In this document: positions 35,362 through 43,892 of the stretch, piece after piece
Layout of the letters: each line of letters begins with the position of its first letter
Position numbering within the stretch: the stretch's first letter is position 1
Assembly: GCF_008831085.1 (NCBI RefSeq)
Contig: NZ_WBJY01000002.1
Location: 372,001 to 436,000 of the forward strand
Length of the DNA: 64,000 nt
Origin: Pseudoclavibacter endophyticus
GTDB taxonomy: Bacteria; Actinomycetota; Actinomycetes; Actinomycetales; Microbacteriaceae
Direction: 5' to 3'
Made by a program: the position numbers and the translations under genes
Notes under the pieces: generated by a model
Database searches by the model: none
What the model was told of the DNA's origin: nothing
The model's input: only the letters and a program-made list of their open reading frames with translations

Positions 35362-36540
35362 ATGGAAACGCTCCAGACCGAGACTCCCCAGCGCGCCGGG
35401 CTCGATGAAGCGGGATTGGGGCGCGTGACCGACTTCGCCGCGCGCGCCATCAGCGAGGAGCGGGTCGCCGGGGCGGTCATCGTCCTCATGCGCCGGGGAC
35501 GCATCGGGATGCACGCCGCATTCGGCGACATGAGTCGCTCTGGCGACGAACCCATGCGGCACGACGCAATTTTTCGCCAGTACTCGATGACGAAACCCGT
35601 CGTCTCCGTCGGCCTCCTGCAACTCTACGAAGAGGGACGGTTCCAGCTCACCGACCCGCTCGAACTGCACCTCCCCGAGCTCGCCGGCCTGCGGGTGCAC
35701 GCCGGCTATGACGAGTCGGGGGCTCCGAAGTACGACGAATTGCAGCGCTCGCCGACCGTGCTCGACGCAATGCGTCACACACCCGGGTTCGTCTCCGGCA
35801 TCGGCCCCACACACGTCGACGCGCTGTACCGCGAGCGCGGGCTGACGCTGGCGCAGTCGCCGTCTCTCAGCCAGGCGATATTGACGTTGGGCGAGATGCC
35901 TCTGCTGTATCAGCCCGGTGAGCGCTGGGTGTACGGCCTCGGTCACGATGTGCAGGCGCACCTCATCGAACGACTGTCCGGGCGACCTCTCGATGCTTAC
36001 CTGACGGATCGCGTCTTTCGTCCGCTCGGGATGATCGACACCGCCTACGGCGTGCCCGACGACCAACGATCTCGAGTCGTCGATCTCCACGGCGCCGGCG
36101 CAGCATCGGGAATCCCGACCTACGAGCGGTTCGCCGACCGACCCTTCGGGACGATCGGCCTGTGGGGCACCACGATCGACTTCGCTCGCTTCGGCGAGGC
36201 GTTGCGCCGAGGTGGCGAGCTCGACGGGGAACGCGTGCTCGCACGGAAAACCGTCGAGCTGATGTGCTCGAATCATCTTCCGCCAGGCATCGATCGGCTC
36301 CCGCCGGGAAGCCCCGCCCCCGGAGCGGGGTACGGGCTCGGGGTCTCGGTGACGGTCGATCCGGCGAGCGAGAGCAACCTCGGCAGCCCGGGGACGTTCG
36401 GATGGTTCGGGGCGGCGACGACCCGCTTCCTCGTCGATCCCCGGGAAGAGTTCGTGGCCGTGTTCTGTGCGCAGCAGATGCCGTCTGATGGGCGCCTCTT
36501 GGCGGAGTTCCAGACGGTGGCATACGGGGCGCTCGTGTGA
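35362..36540 (+). CDS. Beta-lactamase-related serine hydrolase (EstB-like esterase)
   Basis: A 392 aa member of the class C beta-lactamase / family VIII esterase superfamily. The nucleophile motif SxxK is QYSMTKPV, the Tyr motif is WVYGLGHDVQ (Y-x-x-x-D arrangement of EstB) and the third motif is GWFGAATTR in place of KTG, which favours esterase or lactonase activity over beta-lactamase. No signal peptide is present, so it is probably cytoplasmic and hydrolyses an ester or amide intermediate of the pathway. A GAGGAG-like site precedes the ATG by 8 nt. Confidence 0.9.
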   Translation: METLQTETPQRAGLDEAGLGRVTDFAARAISEERVAGAVIVLMRRGRIGMHAAFGDMSRSGDEPMRHDAIFRQYSMTKPVVSVGLLQLYEEGRFQLTDPLELHLPELAGLRVHAGYDESGAPKYDELQRSPTVLDAMRHTPGFVSGIGPTHVDALYRERGLTLAQSPSLSQAILTLGEMPLLYQPGERWVYGLGHDVQAHLIERLSGRPLDAYLTDRVFRPLGMIDTAYGVPDDQRSRVVDLHGAGAASGIPTYERFADRPFGTIGLWGTTIDFARFGEALRRGGELDGERVLARKTVELMCSNHLPPGIDRLPPGSPAPGAGYGLGVSVTVDPASESNLGSPGTFGWFGAATTRFLVDPREEFVAVFCAQQMPSDGRLLAEFQTVAYGALV

Positions 36541-36550
36541 CGAGCGCCCC
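36526..36550. terminator. Terminator hairpin at the end of the esterase gene
   Basis: Perfect 11 bp stem GGGGCGCTCGT / ACGAGCGCCCC with a 3-base loop, spanning the esterase stop codon and followed by GTTCC. It lies between convergent genes with only 37 bp between their stops and may end transcription from either side. Confidence 0.55.
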
Positions 36551-36577
36551 GTTCCTCACGGGTGCCGCGCGCGGGTA

Positions 36578-37198
36578 CTACTCCGTGTCTGCGAGCCAGC
36601 GTGCCTCGTTCTCGTGGAACGCGTTTAGCTCATCGCGTCGGTCGTCGCCCAAGAGGTCGGGATTCACCGTCCTGCCGCGCGAGTAGTGGATGTAGGCGAG
36701 GAACTTGTATGACGGGCGAAGGGTCGCGAGGACCTCGCGGTCGATCGGCGTGCGCTCGTCCGGGTCGACCGGCTTCAGCACATCGCGTTCGAAAAGGACC
36801 TCGAAGGAGAGGAGCTTCCAGGATTCATCGACCCGAACTGCCCGTGAGAAGAATCGACAGTAGACGTGGAAATCGACCTCAACACCCTCGAGAACGACGC
36901 GATTGAAGATCATCGCCGGGCTCTCGACCGTGGCGCGGTCGCCATTCACCTGCTCGAATGCCGGAAACACCCAGTGCTTGCTATTGCCGGATGCATCGAT
37001 GCGCAGGCGCGTCTCCTCGACGTAGTCCGGCCCAGTCCCGTCGAACCAACTCGTTCGAACGTGTGCCTGGTCGTGGAAGCACGCGCGCATGACCTCGAAG
37101 TGGCGCTGATCTCGAGCGAAGCGTTCGCGCCGTACCAGATCGAGGAGGTCGTCGCGGTCGAAACGGGCTTGTTCGTGCGGGTCACCGGTGCGTCGCAT
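36578..37198 (-). CDS. SnoaL-like/NTF2-fold protein, ring-hydroxylating-dioxygenase beta-subunit type
   Basis: A 206 aa protein with the alpha+beta cone fold of SnoaL/NTF2 enzymes: DLLDLVRRERFARDQRHFEVM, CFHDQAHVRTSWFDGTG, FHVYCRFFSRAVRVDESW. The length and the C-terminal extension (YIHYSRGRTVNPDLLGDDRR) are larger than simple SnoaL cyclases. The ATG at 37198 is chosen for its GGAGAG 7 nt upstream. It is the only island gene between 26 and 43 kb on the minus strand, divergent from the triple SnoaL gene, so both may share the dyad at 37472-37494. The reaction is not known. Confidence 0.82.
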   Translation of the reverse strand: MRRTGDPHEQARFDRDDLLDLVRRERFARDQRHFEVMRACFHDQAHVRTSWFDGTGPDYVEETRLRIDASGNSKHWVFPAFEQVNGDRATVESPAMIFNRVVLEGVEVDFHVYCRFFSRAVRVDESWKLLSFEVLFERDVLKPVDPDERTPIDREVLATLRPSYKFLAYIHYSRGRTVNPDLLGDDRRDELNAFHENEARWLADTE

Positions 37199-37566
37199 GG
37201 AACTTCTCTCCGTTGATGGGACCCGCTCATTGGCATGGCGCGCAGCAGCGCGCGCCACGTTCACAATGCAGCGTGTCGGTTCATAGTACGGTCAAGGATC
37301 GTCACAGTGTCCGCTTCCTGTCAACCTCCGAGCTCCAAAGCGCTCGCGCGCAAGCCCTTTCATGCGCCGGCAGTCCTCCGGCAGGTCGAAGTCTCATGCG
37401 GATTCACGGGGATCTGCGCACTGGCCCCTTGCGCGCGATCCACTGGCCCCGTAGTGTACGTGAAGTGAACACGCGTTTCGCACTGTGAAACGCGCACGTG
37501 GCTAGTGCTCGGCCGGGTCTTCGGCCGGGCATCAGCCGTCGGCGTACTCGAAGGAGAGGTGCCACC
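37199..37566. promoter_or_regulatory. Divergent control region with an 8+8 bp palindrome
   Basis: About 370 bp between two divergent SnoaL-type genes. It includes the inverted repeat CGCGTTTC-N7-GAAACGCG (37472-37494), the strongest operator-like dyad in the island. AAGGAGAGG (37551-37559) is an excellent ribosome site but is followed by ATC rather than ATG. No further gene is evident. Confidence 0.5.
37472..37494. promoter_or_regulatory. Inverted repeat CGCGTTTC-N7-GAAACGCG, candidate IclR operator
   Basis: Perfect 8+8 bp palindrome with a 7-base spacer, about 75 bp before the SnoaL-transporter operon. It shares the TTC-N7-GAA core with weaker dyads at 26093 and 27006, which lie before the IclR gene and the monooxygenase operon. 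Confidence 0.45.
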
Positions 37567-39507
37567 ATCAACGCAACGCCATCAGTCGACAAGTCTCTGA
37601 CGCACGCGGTGCAGCGGGTTGAGTCGATCCGAGAGGTGAAAGACCTGCAGCGACGGTATGCCCACCTGGGGCAGCTCGGAAACACCCGCGACATGGCCGG
37701 GCTCTTCGGCGACGACGCCACCGTCGAGGGGGCGGCGCGGCGGTGGAGCGGCCGTGCCGAGATCGACGCGTTCCTCCAGGCCGAGGTCGCGCCGTGGGCG
37801 AGTGGCGCGAGCGGCGCGCTGCACTTCGAGGTCATCGATCAGCCGCTCATCACGCTCTCGGACAGCGGCGAACACGCTTCGGGTCGGTGGCACAGCCTGC
37901 GCTTCCTGGGTGATGGCGTCGCTGTCGCGCAAATCTGCGCCGGCATCTACGAGAACGAGTATCACCGGTCCGAAGCCGGGTGGCGCATCTCGTCGATTCG
38001 CTATGTGCCGCTCTACGACGGCGACTATGTGGACGGATGGACGAACACCGCGCCGACGGGCGTGCCGATCGTTCCGCCGCACTTCACCGCGGAGCAGGTC
38101 GGTGCCCCGGCTGGCCCCGCCAGACCGGCCGACTCCTTCGGCGAGGCCGAGGCGGGGCACCTCGCCACGCGCATCGCGCGACTCAACGACGAGGACGATG
38201 TCCGCAATCTGCTGCACGCCTTCGGCTACTACGTCGACCGCAAGATGTGGGCTGACGTGCACGACCTCTTCGCGGAGGAGGCGTGCATCCGAGTCGGCCA
38301 GACCGAATACTCCGGCCAGGAGGGTGTCCACAGAGCACTGCATGAGATGGGCGCAGCTGGCCTAGTAACTGGTGAACTCAATGACCGAATGATTTTCGGC
38401 GCGATCGTGGACGTTCGGCCGGGCGGCGAGGAAGCAGACGTTCGCGGGTTCGAGGTGGCGTTGCTCGCCGACCCGGAATCGGGTGAAGGGCACTGGGAGT
38501 TCTCGGTCTTCCGTAACCGCATGGTGAAACACGATGGTCTGTGGCGCATCCACGACGTCACGGTCTCGCGAGTTCTCCGGGCGACGTACGCCGACGGGTG
38601 GGCGACCGGCGGCATCGACCTCGAGGGCAACTCGGCGCCGCCCCCCGTGCTGAACCCGGCCCCCCGGAGCGCCAATGCCCAGGAACGAGCGCAACGGGAG
38701 CACGAGGACGTGCAATTGGCCGACCTCGACCGCAAGCTCTCCCGGTCGCGTGCCTACGACGCGGTCGAGAACCTCTCGGCCGCCTACGGGTATTACCTGG
38801 ACGACTTCCAGTGGCCCGAGATGGCCGCCCTTTTCGCGACGAACGGCCATAAGCAGAGCCCGTTCGCCGGCTACTATTTCGGGCCCGAACGAATCCTCGG
38901 CGCTGCGACGGCCTCGCACGGTGCTCCTCGAGACCCTGCTGTGCCGCGTGCCCGGGCGGTGCTGCACTGGCGCCCGCAGAGCGTCGTCATGGTGTCGCAC
39001 GACGGGAGATCAGCGAATCTTCGCGCACGGCTGTTCCAGATGCGCACCGCGGCCGACGTGCTGCCGGAATGGACCGGCATCCATAGCGGCAATTATGCGA
39101 ACGACCAGGCCGTTCTCGACGGGGGAGTCTGGCGCCTCTGGAGCGTGACCATCGACGAGTACTACTTCGTCTCGCCGTCGTGGTCGGGAGGCTGGGCCTC
39201 GGCGCAGGTCGACGAGGCGAAGCCCCAGCCCCCCAGCAAACTCCTCTCGCTGTATCCGCCCGACATCGCGATGGATGAGCTCGGCGAACGGATGCGCGGG
39301 TTCCGCGGCGGACCTGGGCCGGTGCTCGCGTGGCCAGAGATCGCCCCGATGTGGTTCAACTACCGCAACCCCGTAAGCGGAAGAACCCCCGTCAACTACT
39401 GGCCCGACTGTGTGCCCAGCGTGGTCGATTCGAGCGCGAGCATGCTGCACCACGGTTACCAGTTGCCCCCAACCGGTCCGTCCGTCGACGGAAAGGAGTT
39501 GCCGTGA
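37567..39507 (+). CDS. Triple SnoaL-like-domain protein (646 aa), apparent ATC start
   Basis: Three NTF2/SnoaL-type domains in one chain. Domain 1 (about 37600-38020) has VKDLQRRYAHLGQLGNTRDM; domain 2 (about 38160-38610) has DVRNLLHAFGYYVDRKMW; domain 3 (about 38720-39200) has AVENLSAAYGYYLDDFQW. Each opens with the same helix pattern and a loop holding an acidic residue. The ribosome site AAGGAGAGG is 7 nt before an in-frame ATC at 37567 that begins INATPSVDKSL, a natural-looking N-terminus. The nearest canonical starts are GTG 37498, which adds 23 Arg-rich residues and has no ribosome site, and GTG 37609. Either ATC is used or an ATG was lost. The stop overlaps the permease start by 4 nt. 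Catalytic role unknown. Confidence 0.8.
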   Translation: MNATPSVDKSLTHAVQRVESIREVKDLQRRYAHLGQLGNTRDMAGLFGDDATVEGAARRWSGRAEIDAFLQAEVAPWASGASGALHFEVIDQPLITLSDSGEHASGRWHSLRFLGDGVAVAQICAGIYENEYHRSEAGWRISSIRYVPLYDGDYVDGWTNTAPTGVPIVPPHFTAEQVGAPAGPARPADSFGEAEAGHLATRIARLNDEDDVRNLLHAFGYYVDRKMWADVHDLFAEEACIRVGQTEYSGQEGVHRALHEMGAAGLVTGELNDRMIFGAIVDVRPGGEEADVRGFEVALLADPESGEGHWEFSVFRNRMVKHDGLWRIHDVTVSRVLRATYADGWATGGIDLEGNSAPPPVLNPAPRSANAQERAQREHEDVQLADLDRKLSRSRAYDAVENLSAAYGYYLDDFQWPEMAALFATNGHKQSPFAGYYFGPERILGAATASHGAPRDPAVPRARAVLHWRPQSVVMVSHDGRSANLRARLFQMRTAADVLPEWTGIHSGNYANDQAVLDGGVWRLWSVTIDEYYFVSPSWSGGWASAQVDEAKPQPPSKLLSLYPPDIAMDELGERMRGFRGGPGPVLAWPEIAPMWFNYRNPVSGRTPVNYWPDCVPSVVDSSASMLHHGYQLPPTGPSVDGKELP

Positions 39508-40514
39508 AAGCCAGATTCTTCCACTACGGCAAGCTGCTCATCTCGTCATTCATCCTCTTCATCGCTGTCATCACGGTGCTGTTCTTCCTGCTCGAGATCG
39601 CGCCGGGAGACGCGGTGCAGAGCCTCGTCGGCGACGTGCCGCTGTCGCAAGAGTTCCGCGAGCAGATTATCGCGGCGTACGGCCTCGACCGCCCGGTCTG
39701 GGAGCGCTACGTCTCCTATCTCGGCAACGTGCTCACGGGCAACCTCGGCTACTCGTTCGGCACCAATAACGAGCCCGTCCTCGACCTCATCCTGAGCCGG
39801 GCCGGGAACACCCTGGCGATTGCGATCCCCTCATTCGTCTTGTCCACCATCGGGGGCATCGTCCTCGGATCGATTGCCGCACGCACGCGCAAGCGGTGGT
39901 TGGACGGAGGCATCTCGGGCACCGCGGTAGGCCTGTTCTCGCTGCCGAACTTCTGGTTCGGCATTCTGCTGATCTTGACGTTCTCAATCGGTCTCGGGTG
40001 GTTTCCCTCGCAGGGGAAGAGCCCATTCGGGCAGCCTGGGATCTCGTGGGAGTACACCGTGCTGCCGATCATCACCATGGCCACCACCGAGCTCGCCTAT
40101 AAGACGAGGATCATGAGGTCATCGATGATCGAGTCGCTCGGACAGGACTTCATCGACACTGCGAGATCGAAGGGACTTTCGTCGAGCCGGGTGCTCTGGC
40201 AGCATGCGATGCCGAATGCTCTGCTGCCGATGGTGACGATCTCGGGGTACAGTCTCGGCTTCGTCCTGGCCGGCTCCGTGCTGGTCGAGCAGGTCTTCGG
40301 ATGGCCGGGCATGGGGCTGCTGTTCATCGATGCGATCAACGCCAAAAACAACATGGTGGTGCTCGGCGTCGTGATCGTGCTGACGATCGCGATCATCCTC
40401 ATCAATATCTTTACCGACATCATCTACGGACTCGTCGATCCGCGACTGCGGGCACGGTTCTCGCCGAAGCAGCAGAGCACGCTGAAGCCCGAGGCGGCGG
40501 AGGTACAGCTATGA
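39504..40514 (+). CDS. Peptide/opine-type ABC transporter permease (DppB-like)
   Basis: A 336 aa inner-membrane permease with six hydrophobic segments. The GTG at 39504 overlaps the triple-SnoaL stop by 4 nt and is preceded by GGAAAGGAG. The DppB hallmarks are the periplasmic loop APGDAVQSLVGDVPLSQEFR and AYGLDRPVWERYVSYLGNV, and the EAA-type loop DFIDTARSKGLSSSRVLWQH near the C-terminal third. It forms the membrane channel with the next gene and is served by the binding proteins at 28682 and 43893. Confidence 0.94.
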   Translation: MKARFFHYGKLLISSFILFIAVITVLFFLLEIAPGDAVQSLVGDVPLSQEFREQIIAAYGLDRPVWERYVSYLGNVLTGNLGYSFGTNNEPVLDLILSRAGNTLAIAIPSFVLSTIGGIVLGSIAARTRKRWLDGGISGTAVGLFSLPNFWFGILLILTFSIGLGWFPSQGKSPFGQPGISWEYTVLPIITMATTELAYKTRIMRSSMIESLGQDFIDTARSKGLSSSRVLWQHAMPNALLPMVTISGYSLGFVLAGSVLVEQVFGWPGMGLLFIDAINAKNNMVVLGVVIVLTIAIILINIFTDIIYGLVDPRLRARFSPKQQSTLKPEAAEVQL

Positions 40515-41476
40515 CCGCGCAACGAGACAAAGCCGACAGTCCAGCCCCGCCTCAGGCGGCGACCGCAGGCGTTCCGCTGGACGCATCGAATGTGAGCGCA
40601 GGCGCTCCGACGACCGAACCCGTGGCGACGACCGAGGTCCGTCGCGCCCAGCGCAACGCGTGGTCGATCTTCCTCCGGAAGCCGGCGGTGTGGGTCTTCG
40701 GCACCCTCCTCGCGTTCATGGTGCTGGTTGCCGTCGTGGGCCCGTTCCTCGTCGGCAGCCCGGTGTCGACCGAGCATCCACGGCTCCAGCCGCCCGGCGG
40801 TGAGTACTTGCTCGGAACTGATTCCCTGGGCAGGGATTATCTTGCGCGCGTCGTCCACGGTGCCAGGGTGTCGCTGATCGTCGGGTTCGCCGTCGCGCTG
40901 CTCTGCATGACGATCGGGATCCTGATCGGAAGCCTCGCAGGCTACCTGGGCGGGGCTATGGACGTCATCATGGTCAAGCTCGCCGAGTTTTTCCAGGTCC
41001 TGCCCGGCATCGTGCTCGCCCTGGTCGCCGCCGCGCTGCTCGGTGCCAACCCGGTCGTGCTCGTACTCATTCTCGCCCTGACGATGTGGCCGGGCGTCGC
41101 CCGAATCGTGCGGGCCGAGTCGATGCGCATCGCACAACTCGGCTACGTGGAATCGGCACGCGCGGCCGGCTTCAAAGGCCCGCGGATCATCTGGTCCGAC
41201 GTCATCCCCAATGCCATGCCGCCCGTGCTCGTCGCGACGAGCATGACGGTTGGGCGCGCAATCCTCATCGAGTCGGGGCTCGCCTACCTCGGCATCGGGG
41301 ATGCCAACAACCCCTCGTGGGGTGCACTCCTGAACTCGGCGCAGTCGTACATGCGCGACGGCTGGTGGCTCGCGGTCGCCCCCGGCGCGTGCATATTCCT
41401 GGTCGTCCTGGCGGTCAACATGCTCGGCGACGCCTTGAACGACGCCTACAACCCGACGATCGGAAGGGTGAAATGA
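40511..41476 (+). CDS. Peptide/opine-type ABC transporter permease (DppC-like)
   Basis: A 321 aa second permease subunit. It opens with a long Ala/Thr/Pro-rich cytoplasmic segment of about 45 residues before the first helix (VWVFGTLLAFMVLVAVVGPF). Further in are the DppC signature LLGTDSLGRDYLARVVHGAR, the EAA loop YVESARAAGFKGPRIIW and ESGLAYLGIGDANNPSWGAL. The ATG at 40511 overlaps the DppB stop by 4 nt and its stop overlaps the first ATPase gene by 4 nt. The four transporter genes form one coupled unit. Confidence 0.94.
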   Translation: MTAQRDKADSPAPPQAATAGVPLDASNVSAGAPTTEPVATTEVRRAQRNAWSIFLRKPAVWVFGTLLAFMVLVAVVGPFLVGSPVSTEHPRLQPPGGEYLLGTDSLGRDYLARVVHGARVSLIVGFAVALLCMTIGILIGSLAGYLGGAMDVIMVKLAEFFQVLPGIVLALVAAALLGANPVVLVLILALTMWPGVARIVRAESMRIAQLGYVESARAAGFKGPRIIWSDVIPNAMPPVLVATSMTVGRAILIESGLAYLGIGDANNPSWGALLNSAQSYMRDGWWLAVAPGACIFLVVLAVNMLGDALNDAYNPTIGRVK

Positions 41477-42426
41477 GCAGCAGTCGCTCTGACCAGTCTG
41501 CGCTCGTCGGCGCCGAGAACGCGCCGCTCGTCGAAGTCAAGGGCCTTAGCGTCGAACTCCCGACCGGTGACAGCGAATCCGTGCAGGCGGTCCGAGACGT
41601 CGACCTGGTGATTCGCAACGGCGAGCGCGTCGGGCTCGTCGGCGAGTCGGGATCGGGCAAGTCGGTGACAGGCCGCGCCATCGCCGGCCTCCTCCCGACG
41701 TCACCGCGCGTGCGCGTCGAGGGATCGATACGGATCTCGGGCTCGGAGATGGTCGGCGCACCGCCCAAGGCGTGGGACCAAGTGCGGCGCAAAACCGTGG
41801 GCATGATCTTCCAAGACCCCCTGACCTACCTCAACCCCACGATGCGGGTTGGGCGCCAGGTGGCCGAGTCCGTCATCTCCAGCAGCCCCGGGCACTCACG
41901 CAAGCACGACCGAAGCGATGAGGTCGTTCGCTACTTGCGCCTGGCAGGCCTGGACAACCCCGAGCAGGTGGCGGCCGCGTTCCCGCACGAGCTTTCGGGC
42001 GGCATGCGTCAGCGCGTCCTCATCGCGATCGCCATCGCGAAAGCGCCTGCCCTCATTCTGGCCGATGAACCCACAACGGCACTCGATGCGACCGTGCAGC
42101 AACGCGTGCTGCGGACGATCGATGAGACCGTCACCGATCTCGGAACGTCGCTATTGCTCATCTCGCACGATCTCGCAGTCGTCGCGGAGATGGCGGACCG
42201 CGTCTACGTCATGTACGGCGGGAGGATCGTCGAGGACGGACCAACGGAGCACGTCCTGCACGATCCCAAGCATCCCTACACGAGAGCACTTCTGCGCAGT
42301 GTGCGGTCACTGACCGACGAAGACACGACGCTCTATTCGATCCCACCGGCACTTCGGCGGGAGTTCGCGCTCGCGGATCGCATCCCATCCGCCGGCGCCG
42401 ACCTGGAGGACGGGCATGCTTCTTGA
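41473..42426 (+). CDS. ABC transporter ATP-binding protein (DppD/OppD-like)
   Basis: A 317 aa ATPase. Walker A is GESGSGKSVTG, the Q-loop region FQDPLTYLNPTMRVG, the signature ELSGGMRQRVLIA, Walker B LILADEPTTALD and the switch His in LLISHDLAVV. The C-terminal oligopeptide-transporter extension (HPYTRALLRSV) is present, but the Cys-rich iron-sulfur motif seen in many DppD proteins is not visible after it. The ATG at 41473 overlaps the upstream stop by 4 nt. Confidence 0.94.
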   Translation: MSSSRSDQSALVGAENAPLVEVKGLSVELPTGDSESVQAVRDVDLVIRNGERVGLVGESGSGKSVTGRAIAGLLPTSPRVRVEGSIRISGSEMVGAPPKAWDQVRRKTVGMIFQDPLTYLNPTMRVGRQVAESVISSSPGHSRKHDRSDEVVRYLRLAGLDNPEQVAAAFPHELSGGMRQRVLIAIAIAKAPALILADEPTTALDATVQQRVLRTIDETVTDLGTSLLLISHDLAVVAEMADRVYVMYGGRIVEDGPTEHVLHDPKHPYTRALLRSVRSLTDEDTTLYSIPPALRREFALADRIPSAGADLEDGHAS

Positions 42427-43234
42427 AGCCAGCAACATCACGAAGGTGTTCAAAGGGCGTCGCGGAGCTGCGCCGGTCTACGCGGTGAAGGACATCAGCG
42501 TGACCGCCACCCCGGGAACGTTCGTCGCGATCGTGGGAGAGTCCGGATCCGGAAAGTCGACGCTCGCGCGCATCCTGCTTGACCTCATCTCGCCTTCCGA
42601 GGGAGACGTCACGCTTGACGGGAAGACGATCCGGGGGATGTCCGGCGCAGAGCACACCGGGTACCGGCGAAAGGTCCAGGCCGTTCTGCAGGACCCCGCC
42701 GGGTCGCTCAATCCGCGAAAGCGCGTCGGCGAAGCGATCGGCGAAGTCATTCGACTGCACCGGATGGCGCGCGGGCGGCAAGAGATTCGTCAGAAGGCCG
42801 TCGAAGTGCTCGACCTCGTAGGGATGACTCCGCCCGAGGCGTTCATGGATCGCTATCCCCATGAGCTCTCGGGAGGCCAGCGGCAGCGAGTACTCATCGC
42901 TCGTGCCCTCTCTTTGAACCCCCGGGTGATCGTGGCCGACGAGGCAGTCTCCGCCCTCGATGCGTCGGTCAAGGCGGGCGTGCTCGCGATCATGGCGGAT
43001 CTGAAAGAACGCCTGGGTGTCGGCTACGTGTTCATCACCCACGACCTGCCCGTCGTGAAGAAGGTCGCCGACTACGTCTACGTGATGAAGGACGGCGAGA
43101 TCGTCGAGCACAACACGAAGACCGAAATCTTCACTCAACCGACGCATCCATACACGCAGACGCTTCTGGCAGCGGCCCCGTCACTCGAACGCGCGACCGC
43201 CAGACGGAGCGAGGAAAGGAAGAAGCACTCATGA
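42416..43234 (+). CDS. ABC transporter ATP-binding protein (DppF/OppF-like)
   Basis: A 272 aa second ATPase subunit. Walker A is GESGSGKSTLAR, the signature HELSGGQRQRVLIARAL, Walker B VIVADEAVSALDASV and the switch VFITHDLPVV; PTHPYTQTLLAAAP is the usual family C-terminus. Walker B here has EAVSALD rather than DEPVSALD, as often found in DppF-type subunits. The ATG overlaps the partner ATPase gene by 11 nt, and the next CMD-family gene starts within its stop (ATGA), so that enzyme is coupled to transport. Confidence 0.93.
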   Translation: MLLEASNITKVFKGRRGAAPVYAVKDISVTATPGTFVAIVGESGSGKSTLARILLDLISPSEGDVTLDGKTIRGMSGAEHTGYRRKVQAVLQDPAGSLNPRKRVGEAIGEVIRLHRMARGRQEIRQKAVEVLDLVGMTPPEAFMDRYPHELSGGQRQRVLIARALSLNPRVIVADEAVSALDASVKAGVLAIMADLKERLGVGYVFITHDLPVVKKVADYVYVMKDGEIVEHNTKTEIFTQPTHPYTQTLLAAAPSLERATARRSEERKKHS

Positions 43235-43803
43235 GCAAACGCCTGCCGAGGCTGATGCCCGACGAGATGACCGACGAGCAGCGCGACATCTCCGAGAAGT
43301 TCACGGGCGGCAAGCGTGTCACCCCGGCCAGCGCCTTTTCACTCGTGCACCCGGACGGCGGGCTCATCGGCCCGCCGAACGCGTGGCTACTCAGCCCTCC
43401 CCTGGCCCGGATCTTCGAGCAGGCGGGCGGCGCCATGCGATTCGAGCTCACCCTTTCCGACCGGTGCCGCGAGATCGCCCTGCTGCTGCACGCGTTCTTC
43501 CGAGACAGCGCCTTCGAGCTCTATGCGCACCGGAAGGCCGGCCTGGCCGCCGGCCTGTCAAATGAGGAAATCGAAGCGCTCAGCGACCGCGTTCCGCCGC
43601 AGTTCGAGTCGGAGGAGGAGCGTGCGACGTTCGACGTCACGGTGGCCATCCTCGACCGCAAGACGCTCGACGACACCGAATACGCCGATGCCGTCGGCGT
43701 GCTGGGTGAGCGGGCACTGTTCGAACTGGTGTCGCTCGTCGGGTACTACGACATGATCGCGACCCAGCTTTCCGTCTTCGACGTGCAGGCCCCCGACAGC
43801 TAA
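43231..43803 (+). CDS. Carboxymuconolactone decarboxylase-family protein (copy 2)
   Basis: A 190 aa paralogue of the protein at 30283; they align over the whole length, for example FELYAHRKAGLAAGL against FEVFAHRRAGMTAGL, and FELVSLVGYYDMIATQL against FELVSLVGFYDMIATQL. There is no CxxC, so an AhpD-like peroxidase role is unlikely. It overlaps the DppF-like gene by 4 nt. Each CMD copy lies beside one of the two solute-binding-protein genes, suggesting an old duplication of an SBP-CMD pair. Confidence 0.88.
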   Translation: MSKRLPRLMPDEMTDEQRDISEKFTGGKRVTPASAFSLVHPDGGLIGPPNAWLLSPPLARIFEQAGGAMRFELTLSDRCREIALLLHAFFRDSAFELYAHRKAGLAAGLSNEEIEALSDRVPPQFESEEERATFDVTVAILDRKTLDDTEYADAVGVLGERALFELVSLVGYYDMIATQLSVFDVQAPDS

Positions 43804-43843
43804 GTCTCGAAAACGGCGCTCCGCATCGAGGTGCGAGTGCGGA

Positions 43844-43880
43844 AACGGCCGGTGCGCCCCGCGGGGGAGCACCGGCCGTT
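43844..43880. terminator. Bidirectional terminator between CMD copy 2 and the second binding protein
   Basis: Perfect 12 bp stem AACGGCCGGTGC / GCACCGGCCGTT around a G/C-rich 13-base loop that can pair internally. It is located between convergent stops (43803 and 43893). AA before one arm and TT after the other give weak A/T tracts in both directions. Confidence 0.65.
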
Positions 43881-43892
43881 CGTTCGCTTGCG

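Noticed and set aside
35362..36540. Serine hydrolase as a resistance beta-lactamase
   Set aside because: Lacks a signal peptide and the KTG triad; the motif layout fits EstB-like esterases, and the context is catabolic.
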